From positions 1-60,733 of the forward strand of contig ML210296.1 in the NCBI GenBank assembly GCA_004369085.1: a stretch of 60,733 nt of DNA, in the 5' to 3' direction. This document shows, piece by piece, positions 24,590 through 37,224 of the stretch (within the stretch, counting starts at the first letter, position 1; every line of letters starts with the position of its first letter). Made by a program: the position numbers and the translations under genes. This stretch comes from Coprinopsis marcescibilis (taxonomy: Eukaryota; Basidiomycota; Agaricomycetes; Agaricales; Psathyrellaceae). The notes beneath the pieces were generated by a model that was not told the origin of the DNA, ran no database searches, and saw nothing but the letters and a program-made list of their open reading frames with translations.

Positions 24590-27500
24590 ATGGCGTCCTC
24601 AGCAGCAGGCTCCTCGGCCAACATCGGCCACTCGTCGCACCTGTCAATGTCCAGCGCTGCAGTCACCTTCCAAAACAGCGACTACGACCTCTGGGATGCA
24701 TGGCTGCACAAGATCTGTGCGTTCCCATTTCCCGCCTCTTCATCAGCCAGTGGTGTATTAATGCAACGGATTCTGAACAGATGAGAGCACGCAGCAGGAT
24801 AACTGGTTCATGCCCTCGGAAGAGATCATCTCGACCGGCGTGGCCATGCGCGTCGAGGACGGATTCTTCCGCGTCTTCCCCTACGAAAATCCAGCACTGG
24901 TGCCGTTTGAAGCTGCGATACGGAGGCTGAACCCGGTTGTGGCTGTCAAGATGCGTAGTGCGGCTATCTATGCTGCCATTCGTAAAGTGTGCGTGCTTTC
25001 TCTGGTCCTGGCGCCTGGGTTTCTGGGGTCGCGGGCCTTGCCATGCGGTCTCCCTTCGCATTCATTTCATTGTGCTTCTTTGCTTCGTTCCGAGAGCTGT
25101 GAGGTTACGGAATTGGTGGATGTAAATCGAGTTCTTTGCTTGCCGTCTGTCACTTTGTTGCTGTTGCTGGTGTTCTGTTTTGACGGACAATCTGCATGCA
25201 TCATCGCTATCACCCGGATGGTTACCAGTCTCTATTCCCTGCAACTCACAGCCCGTGTATTCCGAACGGTGTCCTCACCAGTCCATTTCATTGCGCATTT
25301 GGCGGGATTTCAACCTAGCTTGACGTCCTGGAGGATCCGCGTAAAGCTTACTTGCCCCTCGCTTGTTTTTTATTTGACTCGTCTCTGCCTGACATGCTCA
25401 TGCTAACTCTGTTTCCATCTCCTTAGAGGCGACCATGAAGATTCCGTATACATCGACCAAAACACACGCATCCAAATCGTGGAATCGATGGAACAGCTCC
25501 CTCTAGCCGAGAAGGACCAATGCGGCGCATTCATTGTACGTATCCGCCCCTCTCCGACCTAATCTATGCACCATTAACCCCGCATACAGCGCAACGAACG
25601 CTCCGTGATTCTCTGGTCATACAACCTCGAACACATCATCCCCCTCTGCAAAGACTTTGAGGAAAAGCTCATAAAGCACATCTGGCGCACGCGCAACATC
25701 GGGCGCAAGACCCTGAACTCTGCCTCCATCCTTGACCCTTCCCACTCCCGCACAGACTCGGGGCTCAACCTCGACGAAAAGTCACAGCTTGCCGACAAGG
25801 AAGCCGCGGAACTAGCGGACAAGGCCGAAAAGGAAAAGGCGGAGAAGGAGAAGGAGAAAGCTGCGCAGGCGGCGAAGAAGAAGAGCGCGTTTTTGAGCTG
25901 GTGGAGGCTCGGACCTAGGGATGTGAATCACAACCCGGACGAGACGGATGCTGAAAAGGCAAAGAGGAAGGAGCGAAAGCTGATCATGATTGGCCCGGTC
26001 TACGCTGGCTTGGGATGTGGATTGGCTGGCTGTGAGTGGTTGTGGTCGCTATATGCGCTTGGATATGCACTAATCATTCGCCACTTTTCTTTTGTAGATT
26101 TCTGTATTGCTGGTGTTTCCAACCTTCTCCAGGAGTGGGCTTTGGATGGGGATGTGACGCGGTTCGCGCTCGTCGTTACCCTCCCGGTCATCTTTTGCGT
26201 GTCTATCGTGCGTTTATATTCACACACACTCTCTCTCTTATCTGCTTGTTTACCGCCGTCTAACGCTTCGTCTAGTTCTTCTGTCTGCAACTTATCGGAA
26301 ACATTTGCTTGATCTTTGGACCTGTTGCGCAGTACCATGAAAACTCGATGTACTACTCTGCTGTCAAACCAGAGCCGGACCCAGCCGTCGACAACAACCT
26401 CCCGCATATTTCAATCCAGCTGCCGGTGTACAAGGAATCGTTGGAGACTGTCATGTACGTGTCTCTCTTTCCTGTGCTCTATTTTTAGAGCGTCCCGTGT
26501 TACCGATCCCTTCCCGGAGACGGATTGTTGTGTGATTCCTTTTCGGTTGCCTTTTTCGTTTCTTTTCAACAGAAATTTTTCGTTTTGCACGTTAGACTCG
26601 GGCAGGTGTCATGGATGTTTGGTTGTTGCAATCAGTTTTGGGTAGTATTGTTTTCCCATTGCTGTCGTACATAACGACCTCTAGGCTTGCTCTAGGCTCC
26701 TTGTTTCGCTTTCATCGTCCATCCATCTTTGCCGATTTGGATGTTCTGCGGGTATTGGCATGATTCGGAACTCTTTTCACTTTTTCCGTTTCCGTTTCAT
26801 CCTTCCAAATTTCAATGAACGATACTGATTACGATAAACAGTACGCCGTCTGTGATGTCGGTCAAGAAGGCAATGCAGACGTACGCCCGACAAGGCGGGA
26901 CGTCGGCTATCTTTATCTGTGACGATGGTTTGCAGCTGCTCCCCGAGGAAGCAGTCAAGGAGCGCATTGCGTTTTACGCCAATCACAACATCGGATGGGT
27001 CGCGCGGCCTGGGCATAGTTCGGCCCCGGACGGGTTCAAGCGTGCTGGAAAGTTCAAGAAGGCTAGCAAGTACGTGTTCTGCTCCTTGATGCGCGAATCC
27101 GTATGGGTTATTTATTCAATGACGTTTTTGTTGGTAGCATGAACTATGGTCTGGAGCTTTCGCTCAAGCTCGAAAAGTACCTGGCACAGCTCGAAGCGGA
27201 GGGTGCGGAGGATAACTTGGATGAGTGTCTTGAGGACCGTGCGATGAAGATGGCCCAGGAAGATATGTTTGCAGAGACTGGCGACCGGTTCAAGCCTTGG
27301 TGTGCGAATGGAAAGTCGCTTAGGATGGGCGAGATCGTGCTCATTATCGATGCGGATACCATCATTCCGGAGGTGTGTGTTCGTTTTGTGCTTATCTTTT
27401 CTCTTTCGGTTTCTCGATTGGGTTCGCACTCGCTTTTATTTTCTTTATTTATTTTCTTTATTTTGCTTTTATTTTGGGGCGCACTTTCCTTTTTGGGCAG

Positions 27501-30069
27501 GATAACTCCTTTCCCCGCTCAGCTTCAGGTGTTTGGTGAACGCCGGGCCCGAGGTTTTTTCGCCCTCGCTTGATTCGGATTTGCATTGGTTTCCGGACAA
27601 AGGTTTCTCGAAACAGCTCCGCTGTTGCATCATTTCCTCTATTGGCAGAGTTTGACGTGTCGTCGTGCCTGAGCTACGTCGAGTGTCGGACACATCGCAA
27701 CAATTTCATCTTTCTCATTTGGTCAAACTCAATTTTGCCTTGTTGCCATTCCTTTGAGCTTTCTTCCTGCGTTGTTAAGCCTCTTGTTCGCTCATTCGTC
27801 ACCAAGTTGGAATTATTGACTGACGTTGTGTTTATTTCATTCATTCGTTTCTAGGACTGCTTCAGAGATGCTGCTCGTGAGATGTACGAGGCCCCGGATG
27901 TCGCCATCATTCAACACGAATCTGGTGAGTGGCTTTGATAATTATGATTTGTTTCTTGGTTTTGTGATTTTTCACTTGGCTACTGACCTCGTTCCCATCC
28001 ATCACCGTCATATCGTTCTGGTGCCTGTTCTGCGCCACGAAGGACCCGGGGCTCGCCTCGTGCGCGCGATTCTGACGGGTAGCGCATCCAAGAGATGCTG
28101 CCATGCCACCCACAACCCTTCTCCATTCAATCACAATTTCATCTTCCTTTCCCTTCCAAACAGTCCAGACCATCAGCTAACCAACTCATCTTTGACCAGA
28201 TGTGATGCAAGTCGCCCACCACTACTTCGAGAACGGTATCACCCACTTTACGCAGCGCATCAACAAGTGCATCTCGCTTGGATGTGCCAATGGAGAGGTT
28301 GCGCCATTCGTGGGGCATAATGCATTCCTCCGGTGGTCCGCGATGCAAGATGCGTCCTTTATTGAGAACGGCAAGCGCAAGATCTGGTCCGAGGCTAACG
28401 TGTCTGAGGATTTCGATATGGCGTTGAGGTTGTTGCTCAAGGGGTACAATTTGCGCTGGGCGACCTACTCAAATGGTGGATTCAAGGAGGGTGTGTCGCT
28501 CACGATCGTCGATGAGCTTGCGAGGTGGCAGAAATACGCTTATGGTGGGTGGTTTCTTTTGCGAAGGGTGAATGGTGCACTGATTTGGTTGCTTGCTCAT
28601 GGTTAGGTTGCAATGAGATCATCTTCAATCCCATCGTCCGCTGGTGGCGTCAAGGTCCTATCAGTAAACAGCTCACTGGTTTCGTCTGGTCCAATGCTCC
28701 TCTCCACTACAAGGTCGGAATGATGTCCTGTAAGTTGGCCGGTTAATCTATCATTAATTTGGCGGAAACTCATTGTTTGTCAGATATGTTCTCGTACTGT
28801 GAGTTTCTTTAGTCCTTTCAATTATCGGGGCTTCCCAGGCTCTTTCGTCCGTCCCTGCAAATCTTTGCTGTGCGGCGATTAGGACAGAGAGATGTGATTG
28901 AGTTGAGGTGCACCTCATGGAAGGTGTGCTTAGCAAGTTGTGCTGCTTCGCCGATGTCGGATGCTATTTGGATTTGGCAATGCACCGTGAACTTTGTCTG
29001 CTCCAGTGTGTTGTTTTCACACAGGCAGTGGGCTTCGCATTTATTATCTAATGCCTCATTCTTGATCGTTAACATTGCTTCTTCCTTCTCTTTAGATGGT
29101 ATTGCGGCCGCGACGATGGGATCTATTCTTAATTATCTCTTGCTCGGCCTCGCACCCAATATCGACAGGTTCTACCTCAAGAGTTTTGAGATCCTTTTGG
29201 CCTGCACCGTCGTCTTCCCTGGTATCGGAAATGTGGGGTATACGTTGCTCGAGTATCGGTTGGGACACAAGAACTTTTTCAGTGCGCTCTTTGAGAACTT
29301 GCGATGGATTCCGTTCTTGTGAGTATCTCGGCTCTGCTTTCGGGATTATGGGATCATCGGGCTGATCATATGTCTCGTCTTTGCCCCTGTCTTTCAGCAT
29401 GTTCTTCTTTGGCGGGATGCCTATCCATCTGTCGACCGCGATTCTCGCCCATTTGTTCTCCTATAACATGTAAGTGCCGTTCGGATCTGCCATTGTTGGT
29501 GTTCGTTGCATGGAAGCTGGGGGCTAACGTCGGTGTTTCTTACAGGACTTGGGGTTCCACTGGAAAGGAAGTTGAACGGTCCTCCTTCTGGGTTGAGGGT
29601 GAGTAATGCGTTTCAAAGCTATCTATTTCATTTGTGTTATCGACGCTGGTACACCGTATCGGGACCTGTCTAGTTCTACGTTGTTCTAATTCTGCCTCTT
29701 TCTTTTCTTTTCGCCTTTGGATTATCTATCCCACTCCACAGTCATGTGCAAATGCTAACGGCAATTCTTTTTTGTTTTTTGCTCGCAGTACCGAGGATTT
29801 GGGCCAACTTCAAGCTCGTCTTCATCATCTCTTTTGCGTGCATCGCGATGATGGTCGTGTTTACCACGGACGCTATCCCTTACGAGTGGCGTATCTTCGG
29901 ATGGGAGTGGGCGCTGATAATCCCTCTTGCTATCAATGTCGGATGCCACATCCTCTTGCCTGTAAGTTCCCGCTTCCTCGAGGCTTCTGCGATTCAGTTC
30001 TCGTTGCTGACCTGTGTTCGCTGCTTTTAGGTCGTGCTCAACCCGTGGTTGATGATCTTCTCGTACTAG
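24590..30069 (+). CDS. GT2-family polysaccharide synthase-like glycosyltransferase
   Basis: Seventeen exons join in frame to 916 residues: 24590-24716, 24781-24988, 25427-25535, 25590-26031, 26098-26207, 26276-26454, 26842-27069, 27138-27372, 27855-27924, 28200-28544, 28607-28729, 28784-28798 (15 nt), 29096-29318, 29398-29469, 29546-29598, 29789-29961 and 30031-30069. A soluble N-terminal region contains a Lys/Glu-rich stretch near residues 219-250. Two membrane segments follow, then a GT-A domain with FICDDG (about 418), IIDADT (about 538), SEDFDMALRL (about 640) and ARWQKY (about 680). These are the UDP/metal-binding, DxD, catalytic-base and QxxRW-like positions of processive GT2 enzymes. 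Several C-terminal membrane helices end the protein. It resembles the fungal type 2 glycosyltransferases described in Zymoseptoria as needed for hyphal growth, rather than a chitin synthase. Substrate is unknown; a cell-surface polysaccharide is inferred. Confidence 0.9.
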
Positions 30070-30989
30070 ACCGCATTGCTATCGCTATCCGTTTACGCAA
30101 CAACATCTTTACCGCCAGACTACGACCCCCATTTTGCAATTACTTATATTATTCCCATCTACTACACAACATGTTACGCCACCAAGGACAATATTTCTAC
30201 CGGGATTCTGTTTCATCATCGTCTTGCTTTTTATATTGTTGAACACTGCGTTACTATGATCTGTCCTCTTCCACACGCTCTTTTTTACAGATGATATTAT
30301 TGCTACAGTATGCTTACTGCCTTTTTGCCTTATACATTTAATTGGGCGTCCACTCTTTTATACAGATACAACTCGCAATCGCTCTTTGACTGCATCCACT
30401 CTTTTGTTCAATTGTACATAGTAGTTACCTCCTTTTTTGGACTTTTTGGACGATCACCGTAGGGTTTATGTTTTTTTATTCTAGAAGCTGTTAGTGGGAT
30501 GGGCAGGCGGCGCGACAGTGCGATGCGACAGGGCTTGTTGTTGTACTTATCCTCGATATTCCATGTTGCATTTTGTGTCGCTCTGTTCGCGCTGTCCAGC
30601 ATGTTCAACCGCAAATGCACTTCTTTCCTTCTACTTGTAACCACCTGTTCCCGATTTTGCTTGTACAAAACTCCACTATGTAACCCCCTTTATCTCTTCT
30701 TTTCTTTGTGTTTATTAGTCCATTCCATCGTTATGAACGTAGTACATGTCATTCTTATCGATCTACATATACACGCATATGGTCTTTAATCGAGCTAGAA
30801 ATAATAAATTCTCCAGTTGCCTATACGGCTCCTCTAATCGGACACTTGAAATGAGAAACGCTGACCTTCTCGGTGTTCCCTGGTTTATCCCAATAACTGA
30901 CAGCCCCCCCTGCTCCCTGTTTCATACCAGGGCTGTCTAAATTGAAACCCCCGTATAAAAAAATGGAGGGTGCCGTTTCAGCGGTTTAT
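30070..30989. other. Intergenic region between convergent genes
   Basis: The T-rich sequence after the GT2 stop codon is probably a long 3' untranslated region. A second 3' end faces it from the reductase gene on the minus strand. No gene is supported. Confidence 0.5.
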
Positions 30990-32698
30990 TTAGAGTTTAG
31001 CAGTAGGCGTCGAGCTCTGGTGGCGAATCTTGATGACGACCTTGCCAAACTGATCTCCCCGGTTCAGCAGCTGAAAGCCCTGTTCCGCCGATTCCAACCC
31101 GTCTAGGACCTGCGAGATTACGGGGACGATCTTGTGCTCGGTGAGGAAGGCGGTGGCGTCCTCGAGATCTTTGTGCGAACCCATGGTGGAGCCTGTTGTG
31201 AATTCGAACGTTGAGAGTGATGACGGGGTGTGGGGTGGACCGTGGAGGCGGGGGAAATGAGAAGGAACGGTGAGGCGGAAGAATGGTTAAGAAGTAAGGT
31301 GGAAATTAATGAGCTGGTTAGTCCGTGAAGGCGAGTAAGGATGTGGAGCTGCGTACCGATAAGCTGTTGGTTGAACAATACTTCTCGCATTGTCATCGTG
31401 ATTTTGGGTCCCGCGGTCCTGGTAGGTGTTCGATGTCAACGACGCTTCACTTCCGACATTCGCAAGGCGAGGAAACCACTGGAAGACTGACTTACATGCC
31501 GTAGCAGACGACCTTTCCACCTGGTTTGAGGATCTTGCTGACTTTTCCGAGGATATCCCCGCCTCCGGAATCTATCACCGAGTCGAGGACACCCCCTTTG
31601 CGTTCCTTTTGCAGTTGGGCGTGAATTTCTGCAGGCCAGTTCGCTGTTGACGGATCGGGATCAGTAAGAAGGAGGAGAAGAAGAAGGAAAAGGGACCAAG
31701 AGAGAGAGATGGCGAATGGTGCGTATATGACGTTGTTGCATCTGCACCGGGAATACTGGATCAAAGATAAGGGGACGCACCGTCTTTGTAGTTCGCCCCA
31801 CCCTTCGCACCGAGGGCGACAGCACGTTCCAGCTTTTCTGGGTTGCCGCTTGTGACATAAACGGAAGCACCTGCAGCAATGCAGAGCTGGAGGGCGAGGA
31901 GGGCAACTCCACCTCCGATACCGGTTATCAAAACGTTTTGCCCTGCTTGTACTTTGGCATTGACCATCGTTGCTCTGCAGGGTGAAAGCTTAATCAAAAT
32001 GGACGAGGTTTTGAGAGAGTAGATGGACGCACCTCCAAGAGGTTACGCCGCCGAGTGGCCAGGCAGCTGCTTGAACATCGTCCAGGTGTGAGGGTGTCCG
32101 AATGAGGTGCACTCGATCGACGACGAGGTATTCGGCAAAGGTTCCCCCTGGGCTGACTGCTGCGCCCCCCATGGTGTAGAACCTGGAAGCTCCGTGGTCA
32201 AGGAAGGCATCGAGTGATAGACAGACGGCATGCGTACTTGGACTCTGGGCCGTCTGGGTTTGACCACCAGCCACGACTCGGTGTCAGAAACACCCGTTGA
32301 TTCACTAGCTCATCGTTGGAGGTTCCTGAGGCAACAACGATTCCTGAAGGAATCATAAGCTTCTGTGATGATATTAGCAGGATGGGACTCGGGTCATACC
32401 TGCGCCATCTCCTCCATAGAAACTTCCGGGTGTGATTCCAGGGTAAAGACCTTTTCTCATCCAGACCTACACATATCGCATAAGAATTGGATTTTTGGGT
32501 CTCTAATGACATAGAAAGCTGCAAGTCACTCACATCCTTGTGATTGAAGGCCACAGCGTTGACCTTGACCAATACCTGCCCTGGAAGTAGCTCGGGAATG
32601 GATTGTTCTACCACAACCGCGTCATTCTTGAAGACTGTTTCCTTGGTTTCGGTCGGCTTTATGACGATGCCCTTGGTAGTCTTTGGGATGTTGCTCAT
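30990..32698 (-). CDS. Zinc-type alcohol dehydrogenase-like oxidoreductase (MDR family)
   Basis: Eight exons (32698-32534, 32466-32400, 32343-32238, 32182-32033, 31974-31781, 31643-31496, 31418-31357, 31192-30990) join in frame to 364 residues. The N-terminal GroES-like domain shows GQVLVKVNAVAFNHKD, RKGLYPGITPGSFYGGDGAG and a GGTFAEYLVV segment. The Rossmann domain has VLITGIGGGVALLALQLC, followed by VYVTSG and LGAKGGANYKD. The cysteine and histidine ligands of classical zinc dehydrogenases are not evident, so it is more likely a zinc-independent quinone-reductase-like enzyme using NAD(P)H. The substrate is unknown. The S. pombe zinc-type alcohol dehydrogenase-like proteins are the sort of relatives I would expect. 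All splice sites are GT-AG and the length is normal. Confidence 0.9.
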
Positions 32699-34068
32699 CT
32701 CAACTTACAGAGAAGGCCCTGTCGAAGCCTGTGAAGTGTAATGCGCAGCGAAACGCAAGCGTTGGGGCAACGTTAGGGTCGGTTAAACCGGGATTGTTGA
32801 ATAGCCGGTCCCGATTGCCTCAAGATTGCCTATCCCACACTGGGTTACCGTTATACATAGTGGATCCCTAATTTCTCAGTGAAGATAGCCTGTGTCTCGA
32901 AAGACTTTTAGCTCTAGGTGGAGAGAAATAATGAAGCAAGACAAACACATCAGGCAGCCTTACTTGCAGTGTATGTCCGAACCAAAGTCGGATTTGTACG
33001 CTGCAAGTCCGCCGTGGTCCAGATCCGGTGAAGGCGAGGTAGATCAAGAAGTGAGTCTGAATATAGGCCTCCCCACGAATGAAGCGCTAGAGATAGACGC
33101 GCAAAGACACTTTTTCGCGTCAGGGTTTGTTGTTGGGAAGGCTTTCTTCAGGCCCACGCGAGTCTGCATGGAACGTGTGAGAACGATAGGCGGCCCGCCG
33201 ATGCCGGTCGACTGTCTCTTTCAAAGTTCCCACAGTCGTTCGGCATGCTGCGAGTCCGAGTCTGACACGGGCACCCCAACTTGAATGTCCATCCTGAAGA
33301 CCCTCTCCGAGTCCATCGATCCCACTTCACTTGAAACGTGGGTCTGCTTCTTTGGCGCGATGTACTTATTCAAAACACTCAGATTGCAACTCAACGGAGA
33401 GCATTCATCAGTTGTCGACGTTTACGAATAGCAGCCACCGACGACCATGACTGTTGTTCTCAAATCTATGTTCAAGTCAAAAAAATGACTGTTACTCCTG
33501 CGTTCGGATTCCCTGAATGTGTTGTCAATCCTCTTGGTTGCAGTTCCCTGTCACCGATGTTCCTCTTGGACACTGATAATCATCCGGTGTAGCCGGTGTG
33601 CTGTCCCACGATGCAGAGGCGGTCTTCTCCTGTCAATAGAAGGCTAACTTTTGACTTGTTCAGCTTCCCAAGAAGATGGTTGCCTATCGATGGCTTCACA
33701 CAAGCGACCCCGCAATCGCAAACACTCAGCGCGGAAAAGTGATGCTATTGGACATCCCATAGGCGATACGCTAAGCTATCCTGGCTCTAGATATGAACAA
33801 GACCACAAATGCCTTGTATGTGCGTAGTATAAGCTGACCTGCTAGCTGCCCCACTTCTGGACAGTGATTATAATCGATCTTCCTTTCGATGGATGATACT
33901 AACCTTACCGTATAGAAGCGAGCTAATCGTGAGTTCTGGGTGAGTGATAATGGGATACAGCGGTGGTTCCTGATCATCTGATCATGACTGCAAATAAAAG
34001 GTACCTCGTCCGCTAGGAACCACTCGGAGACTGACTCTGTCCCCCAGGTTGTTTCTTATCTTCTGAAA
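32699..34068. other. Intergenic region and promoter of the first array gene
   Basis: A plus-strand frame at 32892-33284 (130 codons) lacks recognisable motifs and may be chance. From about 33840 to 34068 the sequence resembles 43404-43634, the upstream region of the paralogue at 43635. This indicates that the promoter was duplicated with the gene. Confidence 0.5.
33993..34001 (+). promoter_or_regulatory. TATA-like box of DUF6533 gene at 34069
   Basis: AATAAAAGG lies about 75 bp before the start codon. It is kept, with flanking GGTAC, at 43550-43560 upstream of the paralogue at 43635. Conservation between the two promoters supports a core promoter role. Confidence 0.5.
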
Positions 34069-35961
34069 ATGGACAGCTTTCCGCCTAGGTTCCTCGACCA
34101 GATTGCCAGCTCTTTACTGGCCAATGTGCGTAACTACATTCTCACTTCGAATACGCGTATCTAATCAGTTGGTTCTTGCGGATCAAGTACTTCAACGGTC
34201 GGTCCTCTTCTTTGTCATACTCGGGAGGGAACTGAAGCATCGTTTGCTGCAGTGGCTTCCTTGGTAGTCTTGGTAATTACCTCTCCACTTTGTCGGCCCT
34301 GCAGATAGCCCAACGTCAGTTACAGACTTTGGAGTATTTCCAAACGGTGGGACAGGAGGTACGATTGACGGCGATTGGTCCCGTTAAATCGTGCTCAGGC
34401 TTAGCTCTAACGCCCCACCCGTATCCAACAGGCCAAGCTAATCTGGCCAACGCAATGGTCATACGTAAAGGTCATCTTCATCCTCAATCGATACCTTCCG
34501 CTGGCTCTTGTCCCGCCGATCATATACTGTGCGCATGTAATCCGTGGGATTAGTATGCAATTACTTACCCATCCACTAGATAATGTTGCACCCTTACTCC
34601 CCGCTCTTGTAAGAGACCACTGCATATATCATGGGATGGCACTGATCATCCGATAGACGTGCAAACTCCTGTTTACTGTACCAGCGAGTACGGCGATTCA
34701 ATGACCTGTGGTTGACGTGCTGACTGACACTATCACAGTCGGCATTGCATGCTCCATTTTAGTGGCGGACGGTGAGTTAAATATCAGCAGGGCGCGTTCC
34801 ACTCTGATTTCTTGACGTGCAGCCTTGCTGTACATTCGTATCTATGCGGTATCCGGAAGGTCAACAATAATGCGGAACATACTCGTCGCTAACGCATTGG
34901 TGGGTTTCCCTCGGGTGTAAGTTCCTTCACACACGAAGATCCCGCTGACAGCCGTTCATATCCAGTGCGTGTTCGGACTTGCCCTGGGGCCCTGGGCCTT
35001 TTACCTGATTAAAACAGTCTGTGAGAACTATCACACTTTGTTAAAACATTCTCTTTCACTGATCATGCCCATGCGGTCCCTTACTAGTCATTGACTCCCC
35101 ATTTCCCGAGCTGTCTGGCTGCTTTGGCTCAGAGCCGGGCCCAGTATACCTTGTGATGGTCACCTTTGGCTCACTTCTGTACAGCACCATCGGTAAGGAC
35201 GAACTGACTATTTCCACTGTCCGCGAGCGCTTACTTATCTTTAAATCCGCCACGATTAGTAACTGCTGCCCTTTTTGTGTTCTATGCTGTCAGGCTGAGC
35301 CGGACATCACGAGCGAACCCGTTACTCAAGGTGCTGTACATAGATGGGGCCCTATACTTTATATCTATTGCAGGTCAGTGTTTTCTCTCGTGCGCATGTA
35401 GATTATTACTGATATATTGGGACAACAGCACTGTCTATTATCAATGGCCTGGTCGCAGTTCTCGCCCCGGTGAGTTCATGTCACTTTTGCTCTGACTGTA
35501 TAGCTCAATGTCCGGATTGCCAGGATCGATACCGATTTCTTTTGGCAATGTGCGTTTGAATTTCTCTTGAAGACCCTGCGTTGGCCTTTAGTTGACTAAC
35601 GATTTCATTTGCGCCGCCGCCTCTATTTCCATATTATTATGGAAATGCCAGTCCTCAAGCCGTTTTCCACAACATCCTCGCCGCACGGATGGTACTCGAC
35701 ATTCGAGAAGCTGCCAGAACAGACATGGGTTTTAGATCAGTCAGTGGCTCAAAGAGGGAGACCGTCGGCGAGTTTAAAGCTCCGAGCGAGCCGCAGAAGT
35801 CGACTTTTGGGAGTGACGTTGCTACTGGTGGGGTGATCCAGAGCAAGCAATCTGATTCTACTGGTACTACCCTTCCCACTGATCCAGAGTCGCTGGAAGA
35901 CCGCACTTGGGGAACCAAGGCCCAGAGCGGGTTTAAATATCCACCCGGTGGTGGTAGATGA
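34069..35961 (+). CDS. DUF6533 multi-pass membrane protein, array copy 1
   Basis: All exons can be chained in frame: 34069-34125, 34188-34197 (10 nt), 34253-34272 (20 nt), 34326-34358 (33 nt), 34432-34528, 34580-34608, and further exons to 35961. The core reads TLEYFQTVGQE, then KLIWPTQWSYVKVIFILNR and YLPLALVPPIIY. Later exons give ALLYIRIYAVSGRS, MVTFGSLLYSTI, LYIDGALYFISIA and ARMVLDIREAARTDMG. The family motif FYRDGT is altered here to LYIDGA. After the conserved C-terminal helix comes a polar tail of about 65 residues containing DRTWGTKAQ. Its closest relative is the copy at 43635, which shares the altered motif, the tail and the promoter. Function is unknown. About six to seven membrane segments are visible. 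Confidence 0.85.
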
Positions 35962-37224
35962 TCTCACACACTGACGTGGCATAAAATTACAGTACTTGTC
36001 GTTTATGATGCATGAATTGAACCTCGGGGCTTCCTGGTTATCGATCGGTTGAGCCCGGAATAATTCGAATCACTCTGAAGTAACACCGGTCGCTCGAGCT
36101 TCTCCAGATCGAAATCACTCAAATGTGCCAGAGCTTAGCGACTCGATATCCCTGCAGTGCCCCTGAAGTCTGCGATGAAAGGATGGACTCCTGCTTTAGA
36201 CCAGGTTGATAGTGATACTTCGAGAAACTCTGAAATTCAGACTTCAATCTTGGAGTTGGCTTTAGTCGGATTTAAACATGTTTACTGGAGTCTAATCGTC
36301 TGCGAGGTGAGCATCTGTCCCACGATACGTTCACCCCTGCCCACACGCACCTTGAACCGATGTGCTGCTCAGCGCGGCAACTGGGACACTCCCACATCGT
36401 TCAAGATCGTTGGGCAAGATATCCACGGTCCAACATGAGACATACAGTACAAAGACGGAGCCACCACAGAACCTACTCTTCGTTGGTCACTCCCACAAAG
36501 AGTGTTCATAGGTGAGTCTAAGTACTACTTCAAGAGACACACACCGGCTCACCAGGGGTGTTCATAGTATTTCGCACTGCTGCCACCGCTTTTCAAATAT
36601 TTTGCACGCCGCGCGGCCATCGGTAATCACTGACTTAAGGCGGAGTCAACGGTCAAGCGCTTGTACGTCTTGAGGTATATGACCCTGGAGTATTCTCTGC
36701 AATTTCCGCGCATACCTCTTAATCCTTTGCATCGAATCAGAAGAGCTCTTAGTGCCTTCTGGTAGAGAAGCTATCCAATGTAGTTGAGAATTTAGTGTCA
36801 GCACAAAATTATGGCGTACAACCGAGGTTAAGCATCCATTTCACCATTGCTGGGATGTTTAGAGGTGCCTAAATATTCCTAACTACATTGTGAAAACCAT
36901 GTGCAAAGATCTAACCAGTGCAGCCTAGGCTCTGGAGAAGTGTTTCTGATGGCAAGCACTCAATGGCATCGGAGAAACCAACTAAATGTAAACCTTGTAG
37001 GGTCCCCGACGGCGATCAGGAACCACAGTATACCAAAGATAGACACCTCCCGTGCTGATAATGGGAACCTCTACCAGAAGTGGATAACGACACATCCGGA
37101 TAGCGATGCAGTTGAATCACAACGATCACAGGGTGTTAGGCATTTCAAGTTCTTCCATTCTTGACTGTTATCTTACTTGACTTGACATGTACGCTATTTA
37201 TGCACGCGCTACTAAACTGCATCA
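35962..37224. other. Spacer between convergent DUF6533 copies
   Basis: This 1.26-kb stretch lies between the 3' ends of array copies 1 (+) and 2 (-). Short frames at 36157-36438 and 36901-37164 carry no recognised motif. No gene is supported. Confidence 0.4.

Noticed and set aside
24590..30069. Chitin synthase
   Set aside because: Although it is GT2 with DDG, DAD, EDFD and RWQKY positions, it lacks the QRRRW-type signature of chitin synthases and matches the fungal ZtGT2-like type better.
32892..33284. 130-codon plus-strand frame
   Set aside because: It has no recognisable motif and no exon partner. It could be real, but nothing in the sequence supports it.
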